Positions 46,088-56,629 are shown, counted from the first letter of the stretch. The stretch: DNA of 64,000 nucleotides from Phialophora verrucosa (GCA_002099365.1 MSED01000003.1:124001-188000), one strand, 5' to 3'. A program made the numbers and translations. Notes: a model not told the origin generated them from the letters alone.

Positions 46088-47707
46088 TCATGGGTCGGCC
46101 ACCCCGCCGTCTTCAAAAGAGATTCCTTGCTCGGTGGCCTTTTCGGCGTTGAAGTATCCCGAATGTGTCCAGTCGAAGGGCACCTGCTCCTTCGCTTCGT
46201 CCCATCGGACCCATGTGGGATGCTGCCAATCCGGCTCACACTTGATGAGATCCGGTGGTGTGTCTTGCCAGTGGATCTTGCCGTATTTGCCCAGGCCCAT
46301 CTCGTCTTCTGCTCGATGGACGATCTCGGTGGCATACCCGAACTTTTTCTTTGTGCCGCGTGATTCGTCATCGTTGTAGCCGATGTTGACGCTGGGGACC
46401 ACGGCAATTCGGCCATGACCGTGTTTCCAGAAGTCCTTGCAAAGAAGCGTGGGTTCGCCCATGTAGCACTCGTCCTTGTACGAAGCACGGAAAGTGACGT
46501 TGTGCTCCAGGAGCGGTTTGGCAGTGAAGACGGCGCCGCCGTTCCAGCATGAGTAGACCTGGTGATGAGTTAGCGGGCTTCAGTACCTGAGTGTTGCCAG
46601 CCCAGCTTACCTGGAAGGGGAGCTTCGCCTCGAAGCGAGTTTTCGTGTCTGGATCGTTCCAGAACAGGTTGTGCTTGAATTCGAAGCTGCCACTTTGTGG
46701 GATCTCGATGAACATGTCGCCGCTCATCCCGCGGCAGATCCACGAGTCGTAGAATGTCTCTCCATGGTCGACCCAGTCCATGGCACAGGTCATATCGGCT
46801 TTTTGATAGAACTAATCAAACCGTTAGTGCCTAGAAAACCCCATCCGCCTGGCCCCAGTCGCACTTTACTCACCTTCTGATACACAAGTTCAAGAATGTC
46901 GTCCGTACAAATGGAGACATCGTTCAGGAAAATAACTGTAGTGTCTGGGTCGTACAGCTCGGGCTGCCGCACCAAGGGATCCAGCACCAGGTTTCGCAGA
47001 ACAGCCAATTCTGTGATGCGGTCGTTGCCGGACTTCAGCGGATCGACGTCGCTCGTGCTGAAATAGTATGTGACGTTCATGGCTTCCATCTCTTCCCGCA
47101 ACTTGGCCAGAATCTCGGTCGTGCCATCGTTGGAGCGACCGCCAACGATGGACAACACGCAGTCTTCTGGGCGGAGAAAGCGGATCGCTTCCACCACTGA
47201 AGCCATCAGGCGAGGCAAGACGTGCGAGCACTGGTATAGATTGAGAGCGAAATACCATCGTCTCGGCGGCGAGTCCCACCTCGTTGCAAAGTTCCTCCGC
47301 CGTCGAAGGATTTCGTATCGCTCTTTGATGGGTCGGGGACATCGGAGTCGGGGAAATGTTCTGTCTTTGGGATCCATTATGGCATTGAGGAACTGGCCGA
47401 CGATTTTGGTCCTCTCGGGATCGAGGTCTGGAATCCCCGGTGGCTCCCATTCCCCCTCGTAAAAATGGCTGACGGCTCCCTTGTGCGAGGCATCTTTTGC
47501 AACATCGCCGAGCTCGAAGTCGGAGAGGTGGACGTCGCCCTCGATACCTGTGGCTTGATAGAGGAACTCGTCTACCGCATCGGTTTTCGTTTGGAACAGC
47601 GAGGCAAACGGCCCGTTGAGACAGGAAATAATGATAATACAGACGAGTAGAATGGCCAGGTACAACTTGTCTGAGCCCCGTGCAAACAGGGTCGAGGCGA
47701 CAGACAT
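46088..47707 (-). CDS. CAP59-type (GT69) mannosyltransferase, three exons
   Basis: Exons: 46874-47707, 46611-46811 and 46088-46558; 501 residues. Introns 46812-46873 (GTGAGT...GATTAG, CTAAC branch) and 46559-46610 (GTAAGC...CACCAG, CTAAC branch) are short and clear. One membrane anchor is at about residues 15-34 (LYLAILLVCIIIISC). The domain is that of cryptococcal CAP59/CMT1, alpha-1,3-mannosyltransferases (GT69): VLPRLMASVVEAIRFLRPED, SIVGGRSNDGTTEIL, FLNDVSICTDDILELVYQK, then after splicing ADMTCAMDW, DSWICRGMSGDMF, VYSCWNGGAVFTAKPLL and the end part KDECYMGEPTLLCKDFW. In Cryptococcus these proteins act in capsule assembly; here the product is unknown. It shares a divergent 1.3-kb promoter with the acyltransferase gene. 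Confidence 0.91.
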
Positions 47708-48991
47708 TTTGGCTCTGTGTGCGCACCCGGGGTCGAAGAGGAAGTCAAGGACGAAATCCAGCCCCAGGTGTACTGAGTATAAGTTTGGAGACGCTAGAAT
47801 GCTCGACGGTGTGGACTATTGGACCCCTGAACAGCAGCCGCGCCCATTAATCCCGGCCTCCGTATATGGAATTTTACTGTCGATGGTGTAGCTTATCGTG
47901 GCTTTCGATAAAGAATCACTGCTACTCCGTACGGAGTGCCATGACGGAATCCACGGGTCCCGACATGTGCTTCCAGGCCCAGCCCAGGGGACATGCGAGC
48001 GTGTGAGATTGATCCAAGAAGGGCCCCGAGCCCCTATTAGTGACCACGCCGCCACCAGCTGAGAAGAGATGCTGAGGACGCCGTGGCGTGGTGGGACTTG
48101 GTTTCGAGGGGCAGTCGAACACGGTGGGCGCTAGTCGGTGTTAATCGCAACCCTGTTAGCATTGCGGCGTCTGATTGGAGCGCACTTGCGGGTACCTGCG
48201 TCAAACCTTGTTCGGCCGCAGCCAAAAGGAGGAAAGTCTTGCCGCTGAAACAGCCACTCAGCTTCTGGTGGCGGTCTTAGTGGCTGTTTCGGGGACTCGC
48301 GTAGACTTTTTCATTTGGGCCAGCCACGCTCATTCTAACCGGATGATCGAGACGGTAGTCGACGAGATCGCTATTGCCCAATCTCCGGTCAGCAGCTCAT
48401 GAATCATGATTCCATCAAGGAGTCCGGTCGAGATGGCCAAGTAATCCGGAAGTGCCTTATCGGCATGGCGACATCGGCAGGAGGGTGACATGAAACTGGC
48501 TGGTGCGAGCAGGAGTGTCGATCTATCCAGCTGCAGTTGTCAAACACCGTAACCACCGGTTGTGCAAAGTCTTGTCTGGTCAGTCAGAGCATTATGATGC
48601 GTCAAGATCTCACCTACCATTTCGCTTATTGCTCTTCTCGGCTTGGCTGCCGAGTCGTCGGTGATTTAAAGCGGAGTCGCGATAAGATCGATCCAGGGGC
48701 AAACGGTGGGATGCTTGCAACTCGCAGTGCTGGGGACGAGTTACTGTACGTAGTGTCCTCGTAAGCAGGAAGCATGTGCGGTTTGTTCGCCGAACCACGT
48801 CTCTCAGCGCCGTCGGTATGGACATGACTCCAAGTTCGATTCTGTATCTCTCTCTGTTGGCAACACACTGTCCCGGTAGAGGAGACTTAAAGGACGTGTT
48901 ACACTCCCTGCGGATGTTGGTAAGTTGTGTCGAGTTCCCTGACAAACCGGTCCATACTGATCACCGTCATACTCTAGGCGTACCTTCCATC
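47708..48991. promoter_or_regulatory. divergent promoter region of the glycan gene group
   Basis: 1.28 kb between the CAP59-type gene (minus) and the acyltransferase (plus). It contains a perfect 14-bp palindrome ACTCCGTACGGAGT (47924-47937) about 220 bases from the CAP59-type ATG. No gene is seen; in-frame codons upstream of 48992 could lengthen the acyltransferase only with non-family sequence. Confidence 0.5.
47924..47937. promoter_or_regulatory. 14-bp palindrome ACTCCGTACGGAGT
   Basis: Perfect palindrome containing CCG-TA-CGG, an inverted CGG-triplet arrangement of the kind bound by Zn2Cys6 dimers. Position in the divergent promoter fits a shared operator, but no factor is identified. 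Confidence 0.4.
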
Positions 48992-50515
48992 ATGGCAGTC
49001 AACAGATTTCTGCTGTGGCTGATACCTAGCCCTCTCTCCAGGTCCACGAATACGAAGCCCACGGCGTCGCTTGATAAGATTTCCGCTCTCGATGGCCTGC
49101 GAGGCATTGCATGTCTCATTGTCTTACACGAGCATTGGACAACTGCGGTGGATGATCCCTGGCGCTACTATGCTCTGAAGGACCTTGCCACTGGTACCAT
49201 GTGGAAGCCTTTCTTGATTCTCCTCTGGGGCGGAGAGGCCATGGTGAACATCTTCTTCGTGATATCGGGCTATGTGCTTTCATACCGGCCATTGAGCATG
49301 CTGTACGCATCGGAATATCCCAAAATGTATGAAGGCATCGCTTCTTCGGTGTTTCGAAGGGCATTCCGCCTCTGGCTCCCAACAATGGCGGCCATTCTGC
49401 TGATTGCGTTCCTGACGCAAATGCGAGCTTTCGAACCGGCAAGACACGTATACAACCACCTGAATAAAGCTCAAGTCAGGGCCTTTCAAGCAAGAACCAA
49501 CGTAACTCGGTTGATTGAGCAGGGTCTGATATCTGAGAGTCCCGTTACACACCTGGTCCGTGAGACACCTCCACCGATCGCCAACTCCACCCTTGAACAG
49601 GGCCTGCATGCCATCAAGCAATGCTTGCTGCTGGTCAAAACTTCGGCAGTGGGAGATGTGGCCAAGCATGACATGTTTGCTTACGATGCGCATGCGTGGA
49701 CTATTGCGGTCGAGTTTAAATCAAGCATCACACTCTTCATCCTTGCCATGGCAACATCCATGTTCACAAGCGGCTGGCGGCTTCTTTTGCATGTCGCAGT
49801 TCTCCTGTATTGTGCCCTCGAAGGATACCGCACTTCGCTCTTCGTTGCCGGCATGATCATTGCCGAACTCGACTTGATTCGAAAGCAGACGGGGAGAACG
49901 CCACCTCATCTCGGTGCCTTGCTCGGGAACCCATGGCCGGCATTCAGTGCTTCCTGCTCATCTCAACGATTCGATCCTTCGTCCACAGCTTGGGGACTCT
50001 GCTTCATCGTTGGGTTGTATATCCTCTCTATCCCCTTCATGGAACCAGTTACAGCCTCACCATATGTGTACCTTGCTGAGCTTCTCCCAGCGTACGTCCC
50101 CGAGAAGAACAAGCTGATTCGATCCACTGGAGCAGTCATGACCACTTGGTCATGCGTCCACTCGAGCAACCTTGCGCCCTTGCTGAACAGCAGCCTTGCG
50201 CAATACCTAGGGAAAATATCTTTCTCGTTGTACTTGACTCACGGCCTGGTGATCAGGTCAGCGGGTTATGTCGTGCTTTGGTGGCTCCGTGCTTACACAG
50301 GTGCATATGTTCGGGAGGAGACGACACTCGGACAATTCGTGTTTATCTGGTTGTGCGGCTATATTGTAATGCTGCCGCTCCTCTTGTGGACGGCCGATCT
50401 GTTCTGGAGATCGATAGATCTCCCTTCAGTGAGATTCGCTAGATGGCTGGAACAGCAATTCAAACGTCCACAGGATGGAAAGTCCCGAAACACAGGCACA
50501 ACTGGCTTCAAATGA
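48992..50515 (+). CDS. Acyltransferase-3 family membrane protein
   Basis: Polytopic O-acyltransferase of 507 residues from MAVNRFLLWL. The frame is open further upstream (to 48776, with in-frame ATGs at 48818 and about 48911), but that sequence looks unlike the family. The family signature is at the start: ISALDGLRGIACLIVLHEHW (residues 31-49), with the Arg and the His residues typical of the AT3 catalytic motif, followed by MVNIFFVISGYVLSYRP. At least eight hydrophobic segments follow, e.g. FRLWLPTMAAILLIAF, SSITLFILAMATSM, GLCFIVGLYILSIPF and IWLCGYIVMLPLLLW, and the late SLAQYLGKISFSLYLTHGLVI motif. AT3 proteins move acyl groups (often acetyl) to carbohydrate or lipid acceptors; next to glycosyltransferases, glycan O-acetylation is the likely role. 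Confidence 0.88.
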   Translation: MAVNRFLLWLIPSPLSRSTNTKPTASLDKISALDGLRGIACLIVLHEHWTTAVDDPWRYYALKDLATGTMWKPFLILLWGGEAMVNIFFVISGYVLSYRPLSMLYASEYPKMYEGIASSVFRRAFRLWLPTMAAILLIAFLTQMRAFEPARHVYNHLNKAQVRAFQARTNVTRLIEQGLISESPVTHLVRETPPPIANSTLEQGLHAIKQCLLLVKTSAVGDVAKHDMFAYDAHAWTIAVEFKSSITLFILAMATSMFTSGWRLLLHVAVLLYCALEGYRTSLFVAGMIIAELDLIRKQTGRTPPHLGALLGNPWPAFSASCSSQRFDPSSTAWGLCFIVGLYILSIPFMEPVTASPYVYLAELLPAYVPEKNKLIRSTGAVMTTWSCVHSSNLAPLLNSSLAQYLGKISFSLYLTHGLVIRSAGYVVLWWLRAYTGAYVREETTLGQFVFIWLCGYIVMLPLLLWTADLFWRSIDLPSVRFARWLEQQFKRPQDGKSRNTGTTGFK

Positions 50516-51092
50516 AAGCCATTTGCAAATGTGGCTGCCATGAAAGGTGTCTTGCAGTGATTCAACGCCTTCTTGGTGTTCGACTGTCATTATCAACGAA
50601 AGCAACACGTTCCCATTGTCAGCCAAAAGCCACGGAAAATCCTCTCAACTCATCCGCTGCAAGGATTAGATCGGACAAGCTAGGTAGCTCTGGGCTATGT
50701 CCAGAAGAGGTTCAACAAATGGACGGGAAATGCGGGACTGTACCCCGAAATCATGGGTCGTGGCGCCCGAGACACCATGTTGGGCAAAATTTCAATTTCC
50801 TAGCCGGCTCCAAGTCACACAAGGACCTGGGAAAATCAGGGGTATTCCTTAGATCGAACGGTGGGAGAGTGATGCTTGTGCACATCCGACGTCAGAAGCC
50901 GGAGCATGAAATGGCTCCCCTTTCCCTAGGAGTCTCTGATGCGATCAATCTGGCAATTTTCTTTCAGATCAGAATCCCTGATATTCTCCTGGCCGATGAG
51001 GGACAAGACGCTCTCCCACGAGGTTCACAACACTGAATATTATGACCAGCTCCTGACGGTGACGACTAAGTCCACACAATATTATCGGCAGC
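50516..51092. other. intergenic acyltransferase-FUT-like
   Basis: 577 bases between two plus-strand genes, no gene seen; contains the promoter of the downstream gene. Confidence 0.45.
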
Positions 51093-52256
51093 ATGTCCGG
51101 AACAGGTCGATGGTCCAGAGGCCGCTTCACAGCCGCGGCGGTATTCGCATTCCTCGTTCTTTTCTTGATCGCCAGTGCCTACCGTTCTCGAGAACCAATC
51201 CGAGGTTTTATGACCAATGAGTCAACCACCCTGAGCTCGAGTGCTAAGGGTGCCCCGTCCGGGCGCGTGCTCGTCAAGGTTGGCGGTGTGCCGCAGGAAG
51301 GATTCGGGTCCTCCCTGCACTTTATCAAAGACGGAATCCGCATGGCGCATGTCCTCGGCGTCGACTTCTATCCTGTGCGGACGTTTGATTTTGACGTGTT
51401 CGAGTACAACGCCATGGATGAGCTGAATTTGGGTGTCGATTCGTCCAAGAGAAATTGGAACAACATGTGCAATTTACACACGTCCATAACCAAGGTTGGA
51501 GGGCACGAGCCGTTTCCCGACCGTGTGATCCGACTGCGCAAGGGAGTTGAGCGGTTTATTGAGGAATCCAAACTCATGTCGCAAGGCGAGGAGTACGATG
51601 AGGGATTCATCAGCGAAGTTCGGCAAAATGTCCAGGGATGTGACGTGATCATCTACGCAGATCAGGAAGTCCATCAAGATTGGGAATGGGACGATTATCC
51701 TCGAGCGTGGGTGTCCGAAGCGATCCGCCGCAATGCTGCCATCAAGCTTGCTCAGGGCAAAGCCAACCCCATTCCTCATCGAGATGTGCACGTTCACTAT
51801 CGCTGGGGTGATGTAGTCGACCTGATCCAGAAGCACCACGATGGCGGCAAATGGAACTTCGACAACACGGAGCTGGAACGATCGATTCAATCCGTGGAGG
51901 CGTGCCTGGGTCGCAAATTAACGTCCAATGTCTTCATCAAGCACTCACCTGCACAAGAGTCTGACGATGAGTTACGCCAGATCATTGCACCCATCAGACA
52001 GGATGCTCGCATCATCGAGGGAGAAGACGACATTGTGGATCTCTACCATCTTTCCCAGGCCAAGATTCTAGCTGTATCAGGAGGCACATATTCGAGTGCA
52101 GCAGCGGCCATTGGAAACTTCTCGCTAGTGATCCACAACGGCTGGCATGTCCGAGATTATGACCATCTGCATAGAGACGGGGTGCCGCTGCTTAAACAGG
52201 GTGAGAACCTGAGTGCAGAGCAGTGCACTGGTGTACGAACGACATTTGCGTCGTGA
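51093..52256 (+). CDS. Type II membrane protein with fucosyltransferase-like fold signatures
   Basis: Single exon, 387 residues. A basic start is followed by a membrane anchor (FTAAAVFAFLVLFLIASAY, about residues 12-30). The lumenal part begins RVLVKVGGVPQEGFGSSLHFIKDGIRMAHVLG, like the donor-site start of GDP-fucose-dependent transferases (a G-x-G-N/S turn followed by a helix). VHVHYRWGDVV (His235-Tyr-Arg237-Trp-Gly-Asp240) matches the H-x-R-x-G/D motif of FUT-type enzymes, and AVSGGTYSSAAAAIGNFS near residue 330 resembles their third motif. I did not recognise a closer named family, so GDP-fucose use is an inference; another GDP-sugar is possible. It lies downstream of the acyltransferase on the same strand and ends the glycan gene group. 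Confidence 0.8.
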   Translation: MSGTGRWSRGRFTAAAVFAFLVLFLIASAYRSREPIRGFMTNESTTLSSSAKGAPSGRVLVKVGGVPQEGFGSSLHFIKDGIRMAHVLGVDFYPVRTFDFDVFEYNAMDELNLGVDSSKRNWNNMCNLHTSITKVGGHEPFPDRVIRLRKGVERFIEESKLMSQGEEYDEGFISEVRQNVQGCDVIIYADQEVHQDWEWDDYPRAWVSEAIRRNAAIKLAQGKANPIPHRDVHVHYRWGDVVDLIQKHHDGGKWNFDNTELERSIQSVEACLGRKLTSNVFIKHSPAQESDDELRQIIAPIRQDARIIEGEDDIVDLYHLSQAKILAVSGGTYSSAAAAIGNFSLVIHNGWHVRDYDHLHRDGVPLLKQGENLSAEQCTGVRTTFAS

Positions 52257-53760
52257 GTGTCGTATTGTTGGGAGACATCTTTACGTTTTGGCCATTATGA
52301 ATGTTGCGAATCTGTTCCAAAGCGGTGAGCTCAAGACTTGCATTTCCATTGCAGCTTCGAGGGCTGATTCCGTGCCCCTGCGGACCAAGGTGATGGAGAC
52401 GGAGGAGGAGGGGGAGTTTGGAAATTGGAACAAGTGTCGCTACACCACTCTCGCCGCGATATCGTCGTGGTTACGATCATGGCCACAGTCTCTTCAGCCG
52501 CCCATGACGCGGCCGACACAGTGTAGCTCGGATATATGGGCGACAAACTCAACTTCTGAGCCACCGGTCATTCCTGGGACACCCTCTTGCGCCTTGACTG
52601 CTTTCCTTGTGTAATCCACCCCTCCCGCAGGCAGCCTTCCCGGCCTATCTCCTCGATGGCCTTCGTGCACAGAATGCACGGGCTCCGGCAGGATGGCTGG
52701 TACTGATGGATATCAAAGCCTCAATTGCGGGCTGGGAGTCAGAGGATAGGCAACTTGCCATGAGTTGACGCTTCTTCTCCCCAGTTATTGGCCTTCCAAT
52801 TCGCGCAGTGTCTTTAATGCCCCCGATCTGACCCTTTTTGGAGTACGACTAAGATGCTTTTTCTTCTGGTGTCGTTCTTCCTGGATGCATTGGCCGACTC
52901 TGGGTATAGCTAAAACGGTGGCGTCGCCCTGCGATACCCCAATACATCCTGTCCAGAAGGACAATTTATTGCACCTAAGGGAGCCGCATACTGCTGTCCT
53001 AACGGCAAGTGTTTCCGATTTAGCCTCGATTGGGTCGCTGACCGTGATCTGCAGTAGCCGCGGACTGTAGGACGTACTACCCAAGTCCCAATAACGCAGC
53101 GATAGCCTTCTGTTGCCTCGACGGCTGGGTCTGCTGGTGACGAGCTCCGGGTGACGTACCGAGTACCTTGTACCGTTGGCCATTTGAGGCAGCACACGCG
53201 AGAAGCTGGAGACCAGGCCAAGGCATTGTCAGACAAATGTTAGTGCTAGTCACGTGCAATGCGCCGAGGAGGATGCTGGCATGTACGAGGTAATCGATGT
53301 GCCTTTTCACCCACAGATAACTACGAGTACTAGTAATGAATGGCTGCCAGCCAAGCCTTGCGGCACTTACAGTAGTTGTGCGCTTGTTCTCATGTCTCCT
53401 CTTCGCTGTTGACTCAAACTTCTGCAGCATCAAGCTCGCTACTGTCCCTCCCACTCCCATGCTCCTGTCGTGAGGATCGAGCGCCTCGGTCTAAGTTGCT
53501 CGATGCCTGAGATTCCATTGTAACCAACCGCTTGCTCGGGAAGGCCATCTCTTAGCCTCGACACGAGCAAAGCCTCGGTTGATGGATTTCCATTGCCGAC
53601 CCCCACACATTTTGTTTACGGTGTAAGCCCATCTCAAGAGTCGATCATAAGAGAGCTGCTCCTACGTATCTTCTATCCGCGCTCCGGTCATTTCCCTCCC
53701 AAGTCGTGCAAGCTTTCTTTTCCTACCTAGCGAAAACTTTGTGAACCGTCCATTCCCAAG
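52257..53760. other. intergenic, 1.5 kb, no gene seen
   Basis: Separates the glycan group from nitronate monooxygenase. Only small frames on both strands, none with recognisable similarity. A pyrimidine-rich stretch (about 53650-53730) precedes the next start codon. Confidence 0.45.
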
Positions 53761-54894
53761 ATGTCGTCGCCGCCCGCTCTTAACACCCCGCTAACTAAGC
53801 TGCTGGGGATCAAATATCCCATTATGCTCGCGGGCATGGCTCGCACGTCCGGCGGCCCATTGGCGGCAGCGGTGTCGAACGCAGGGGGCATTGGAACGAT
53901 CGGCGGACTGGGGTATACACCCAAGCAATTACAAGAGGTACTGTGTACAGCCCGTCCCGTTCAGAACCTCCGCATGAGCCGTCAACGCTAACACGACTAC
54001 GGCGCTCAGATCATCGACGAGCTGAAGTCTCACCTGACAGACCCGTCGCTCCCCTTTGGTGTTGACCTCGCCTTGCCCCAGGTCGGCGGCTCCGCCCGCA
54101 AGACAAACCACGACTACACGCACGGGCAACTCGACGAGCTGATCGAAGTGACCATCCGGAACGGGGCCAAAGTCTTCGTCTCCGCTGTGGGCGTCCCCCC
54201 TGCGCGGACGATCAAGAGACTCCACGAGGCGGGGATATTGGTGATGAACATGGTGGGCGCGCCGAGACACGCCGAGAAGGCCTTGAAGGCCGGGGTGGAC
54301 ATCGTGTGCGCGCAGGGCACCGAGGGTGGCGGTCACACCGGGGATATCGCGAACAGTATCCTCATCCCGGCGGTATGCGACGTCGCGAAGAAATACAAGT
54401 CTCCCCTGACGGGTGAGCCGGCGCTGGTGGTCGCCGCGGGCGGCATCTACGACGGCCGCAGCCTCGCGAGTTCGTTGATGCAAGGCGCCGCGGGCGTGTG
54501 GGTGGGCACGAGATTCGTCGCGGCCGAGGAGTCCGGCGCGAGCAGGATGCACAAGGAAGCCGTGGTGACTGCCGATTTCACGGACACGCTGCGCACGCTC
54601 GTCGTGTCAGGCCGGCCCCTGCGAGTCCGCCTCAACGAGTATATTGCAAAGTGGGAGGCTCAGCCGGAGAAGATCAAGGAGCTGACCGAAAAGGGCGTCG
54701 TGCCCATGGCCCACGACATGGAACACCAGGACTCCGAGGTGGATATGCCGTTCCTGATGGGCCAGGTCAGCGGGATCATCAAGGACATCAAACCGGCCCG
54801 AGAGATTGTGCACGAGATGGTGACCCAGGCGGTGGACATGTTACGCTTGGGCGCGACATATATCGATGCCGCTGGGCCGCGGAGTAAACTATGA
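53761..54894 (+). CDS. Nitronate monooxygenase (2-nitropropane dioxygenase family), two exons
   Basis: FMN enzyme that oxidises alkyl nitronates such as propionate-3-nitronate, a toxic plant and fungal metabolite. Exon 1 is 53761-53937, the intron 53938-54009 (GTACTG...CGCTCAG, CTAAC branch, 72 nt) and exon 2 54010-54894; 353 residues. The TIM-barrel hallmarks are present: LLGIKYPIMLAGMARTSGGPLAAAVSNAGGIGTIGG at the N-terminus, LPFGVDLALPQ, GAKVFVSAVGVPP, the AQGTEGGGHTGDIA segment with the catalytic His near residue 168, LVVAAGGIYDGRSLASSLMQGAAGVWVGTRF for the FMN phosphate, and a C-terminal helical part. Length fits the class. No targeting signal seen, so probably cytosolic; the C-terminal SKL tripeptide is a canonical PTS1, suggesting peroxisomal import instead. 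Confidence 0.93.
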
Positions 54895-55156
54895 TGGGCA
54901 CGACGCCGGCGACAAATCTCTTGGTAGCACATAGGGCATAGGCATACTCTAATGTTTCTGGATAGCATGTGTTTCTGCGATTCTGTATAGGACAATACGG
55001 CTATCCAAAGCTCTCTGGGCGGGCTGTACAGCCTCGCTCGCGCTCGGGCGCAGAGACGCTGCCCATTAAGCTCCCTGACGGAACGTGCAATAACACAGGC
55101 GAGATAACATCCAAAAAAGCACAGGTAACTTCGTGAACTGCTGAGTTGGGACGCAT
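54895..55156. terminator. convergent 3' region, nitronate monooxygenase / taxilin
   Basis: 262 bases between two convergent stop codons; must contain both polyadenylation regions. No specific signal is assigned. Confidence 0.35.
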
Positions 55157-56629
55157 CTAATGCTTGATACCATTGACGAGAGCATTGGCCGCCGCTTTCT
55201 GCCCGTTGGCCTTTGTGGCGACCATTTCCGGCGGAGGCACCGGTCCAAACACGGGCTTTGCGATTTCCGCGGCCAGCTCTTCTTCGGCTTCGTAGCTGGC
55301 CTCGTCGTCTTCGTCCTCGTCCTCGTATTCTTCGTCATATTCGCTTTCCGTGCCCTCCTCATCCACCAGGTCTTGCTGGACCGGCCCGCCTCGGCCTTGC
55401 TCCTGCATGGTCTTGATGATGTTGCGCATCTGCTGCTCCTGCTTCCGCAGCCTTTCCAGGTCCTCTTTGTCCCTCGTGCGCTCTTCGGCCATTTCCAGGA
55501 TATTCCGATTGGTCTGGTCGTGCTTGCGCGTGAGGGTGAGGTTGTCCTTCTCCAGCCGTTTCGTCTTCTTGGACATTTCCTCCATCTCCTTGCGAAATGT
55601 GAGGAAGAGCTCGTTGCTGTTGTTGAGGGTGTCTTCCACCTGCTGCATGGTGAGTTCAAGAATTTCAGCTTGTGATATCGACAAATGAGTTTGCGGGAAA
55701 TGAGCTTACCTGCTTGAATTTTTCCACGTATATATTCAACTGACTCCTCAGCTCGGCCTCAGTGTGAGAGAAGGTCGAGACTTGATTCGTTAGTGTTCGA
55801 CAACGGGCCGCCTCTGTGTCTGCCCTCCGTCGCTCGACTTCATGCTTGGCTTGCAGATGTGCGATTTCTGCATCCTTGTGACGAAGTATGGCCTTGAAAT
55901 GCATTTCTCGAATTTCAGCCTGATCTGCTAATACCTTGCACCGAGTCTTGAACCTGCGAGGAGATTAGTTCAACTGGATGGGCAAGGAAGGCGGAGCACT
56001 AACAATTCGTCCAGCTCGAGGTGCAAATTCTCCGAATGCGTCGTGTTCTTCTGGTCCATGGCCTCCTGCACGTCGTAAAGCATTTGATCCAGCCTTTCGT
56101 TGATGGTTTCCCGAGCCTGCTTTTCCGTCTCTTCCAGCTTCTTGTTGTCGTCCTTGAGCTTCTTGTTCTCCTTGGTCAGTTCCCGGCACAGCTTCTCCAA
56201 CTTGTCCTTCATGGTGGCGGTCTTGTTGTTCTCTGACTTGGACTTCTCGGCGTCCTTCTGGTACTGATCTCGACTCTTTTTGGCCTTGACGTGTTCGCGC
56301 TCCGTCTTTTTCATTTCCGCCAGGAGCTCTTCGTACTTCTGCTTAATCATGTCAATCCCCTTCAAGGGCTCGACGCCACTGATCAACTCATTGATGTCTC
56401 GGATGGCCTTTTTCACTTCCCGATCGATCTCGGCTTGTTGGGTCTTCTCGCCAGCCTTCTCCTGCTCCAGTTGCGACAACCGCTGCTGGACTAGCTTTGC
56501 GTTTTCCTCTGCGCTGAGCTGCTTATCCTTTTTAGCCTTGCCTTTCTTCGCAGCCGGCGCAGGTGGGGGTAGATCGTGGGAGTCGCCATTTGTGGTTTGC
56601 GAACTAGGGCTGAGTGCTGTGGTGGCCAT
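55157..56629 (-). CDS. Taxilin-family coiled-coil protein, three exons
   Basis: Exons: 56004-56629, 55710-55953 and 55157-55639; 450 residues. Introns: 55954-56003 (GTTAGT...CTCGCAG, CTAAC branch) and 55640-55708 (GTAAGC...CAGCAG). Almost the whole protein is coiled coil, from about residue 40 to 350: QQRLSQLEQEKAGEKTQQAE, LEKLCRELTKENKKLKDDNKK (the taxilin core), ELFKTRCKVLADQAEIRE and KFKQ-VEDTLNNSNELFLTFRKEME. The acidic C-terminus (DEEYEDEDEDDEAS) is not coiled. Taxilins bind free syntaxins in vesicle traffic in animals; the fungal role is unclear. The last acceptor is a tandem CAGCAG: use of the first CAG would insert one Gln. The pair with the divergent CYM1 gene shares a 0.7-kb promoter. 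Confidence 0.9.

Noticed and set aside
48776..48991. In-frame N-terminal extension of the acyltransferase
   Set aside because: Open by chance upstream of the family-like start; the sequence has no AT3 features and begins with GTG.
40742..52256. Classical secondary-metabolite cluster
   Set aside because: No polyketide synthase, NRPS, terpene cyclase, P450 or cluster transporter is present; the genes are glycan enzymes.
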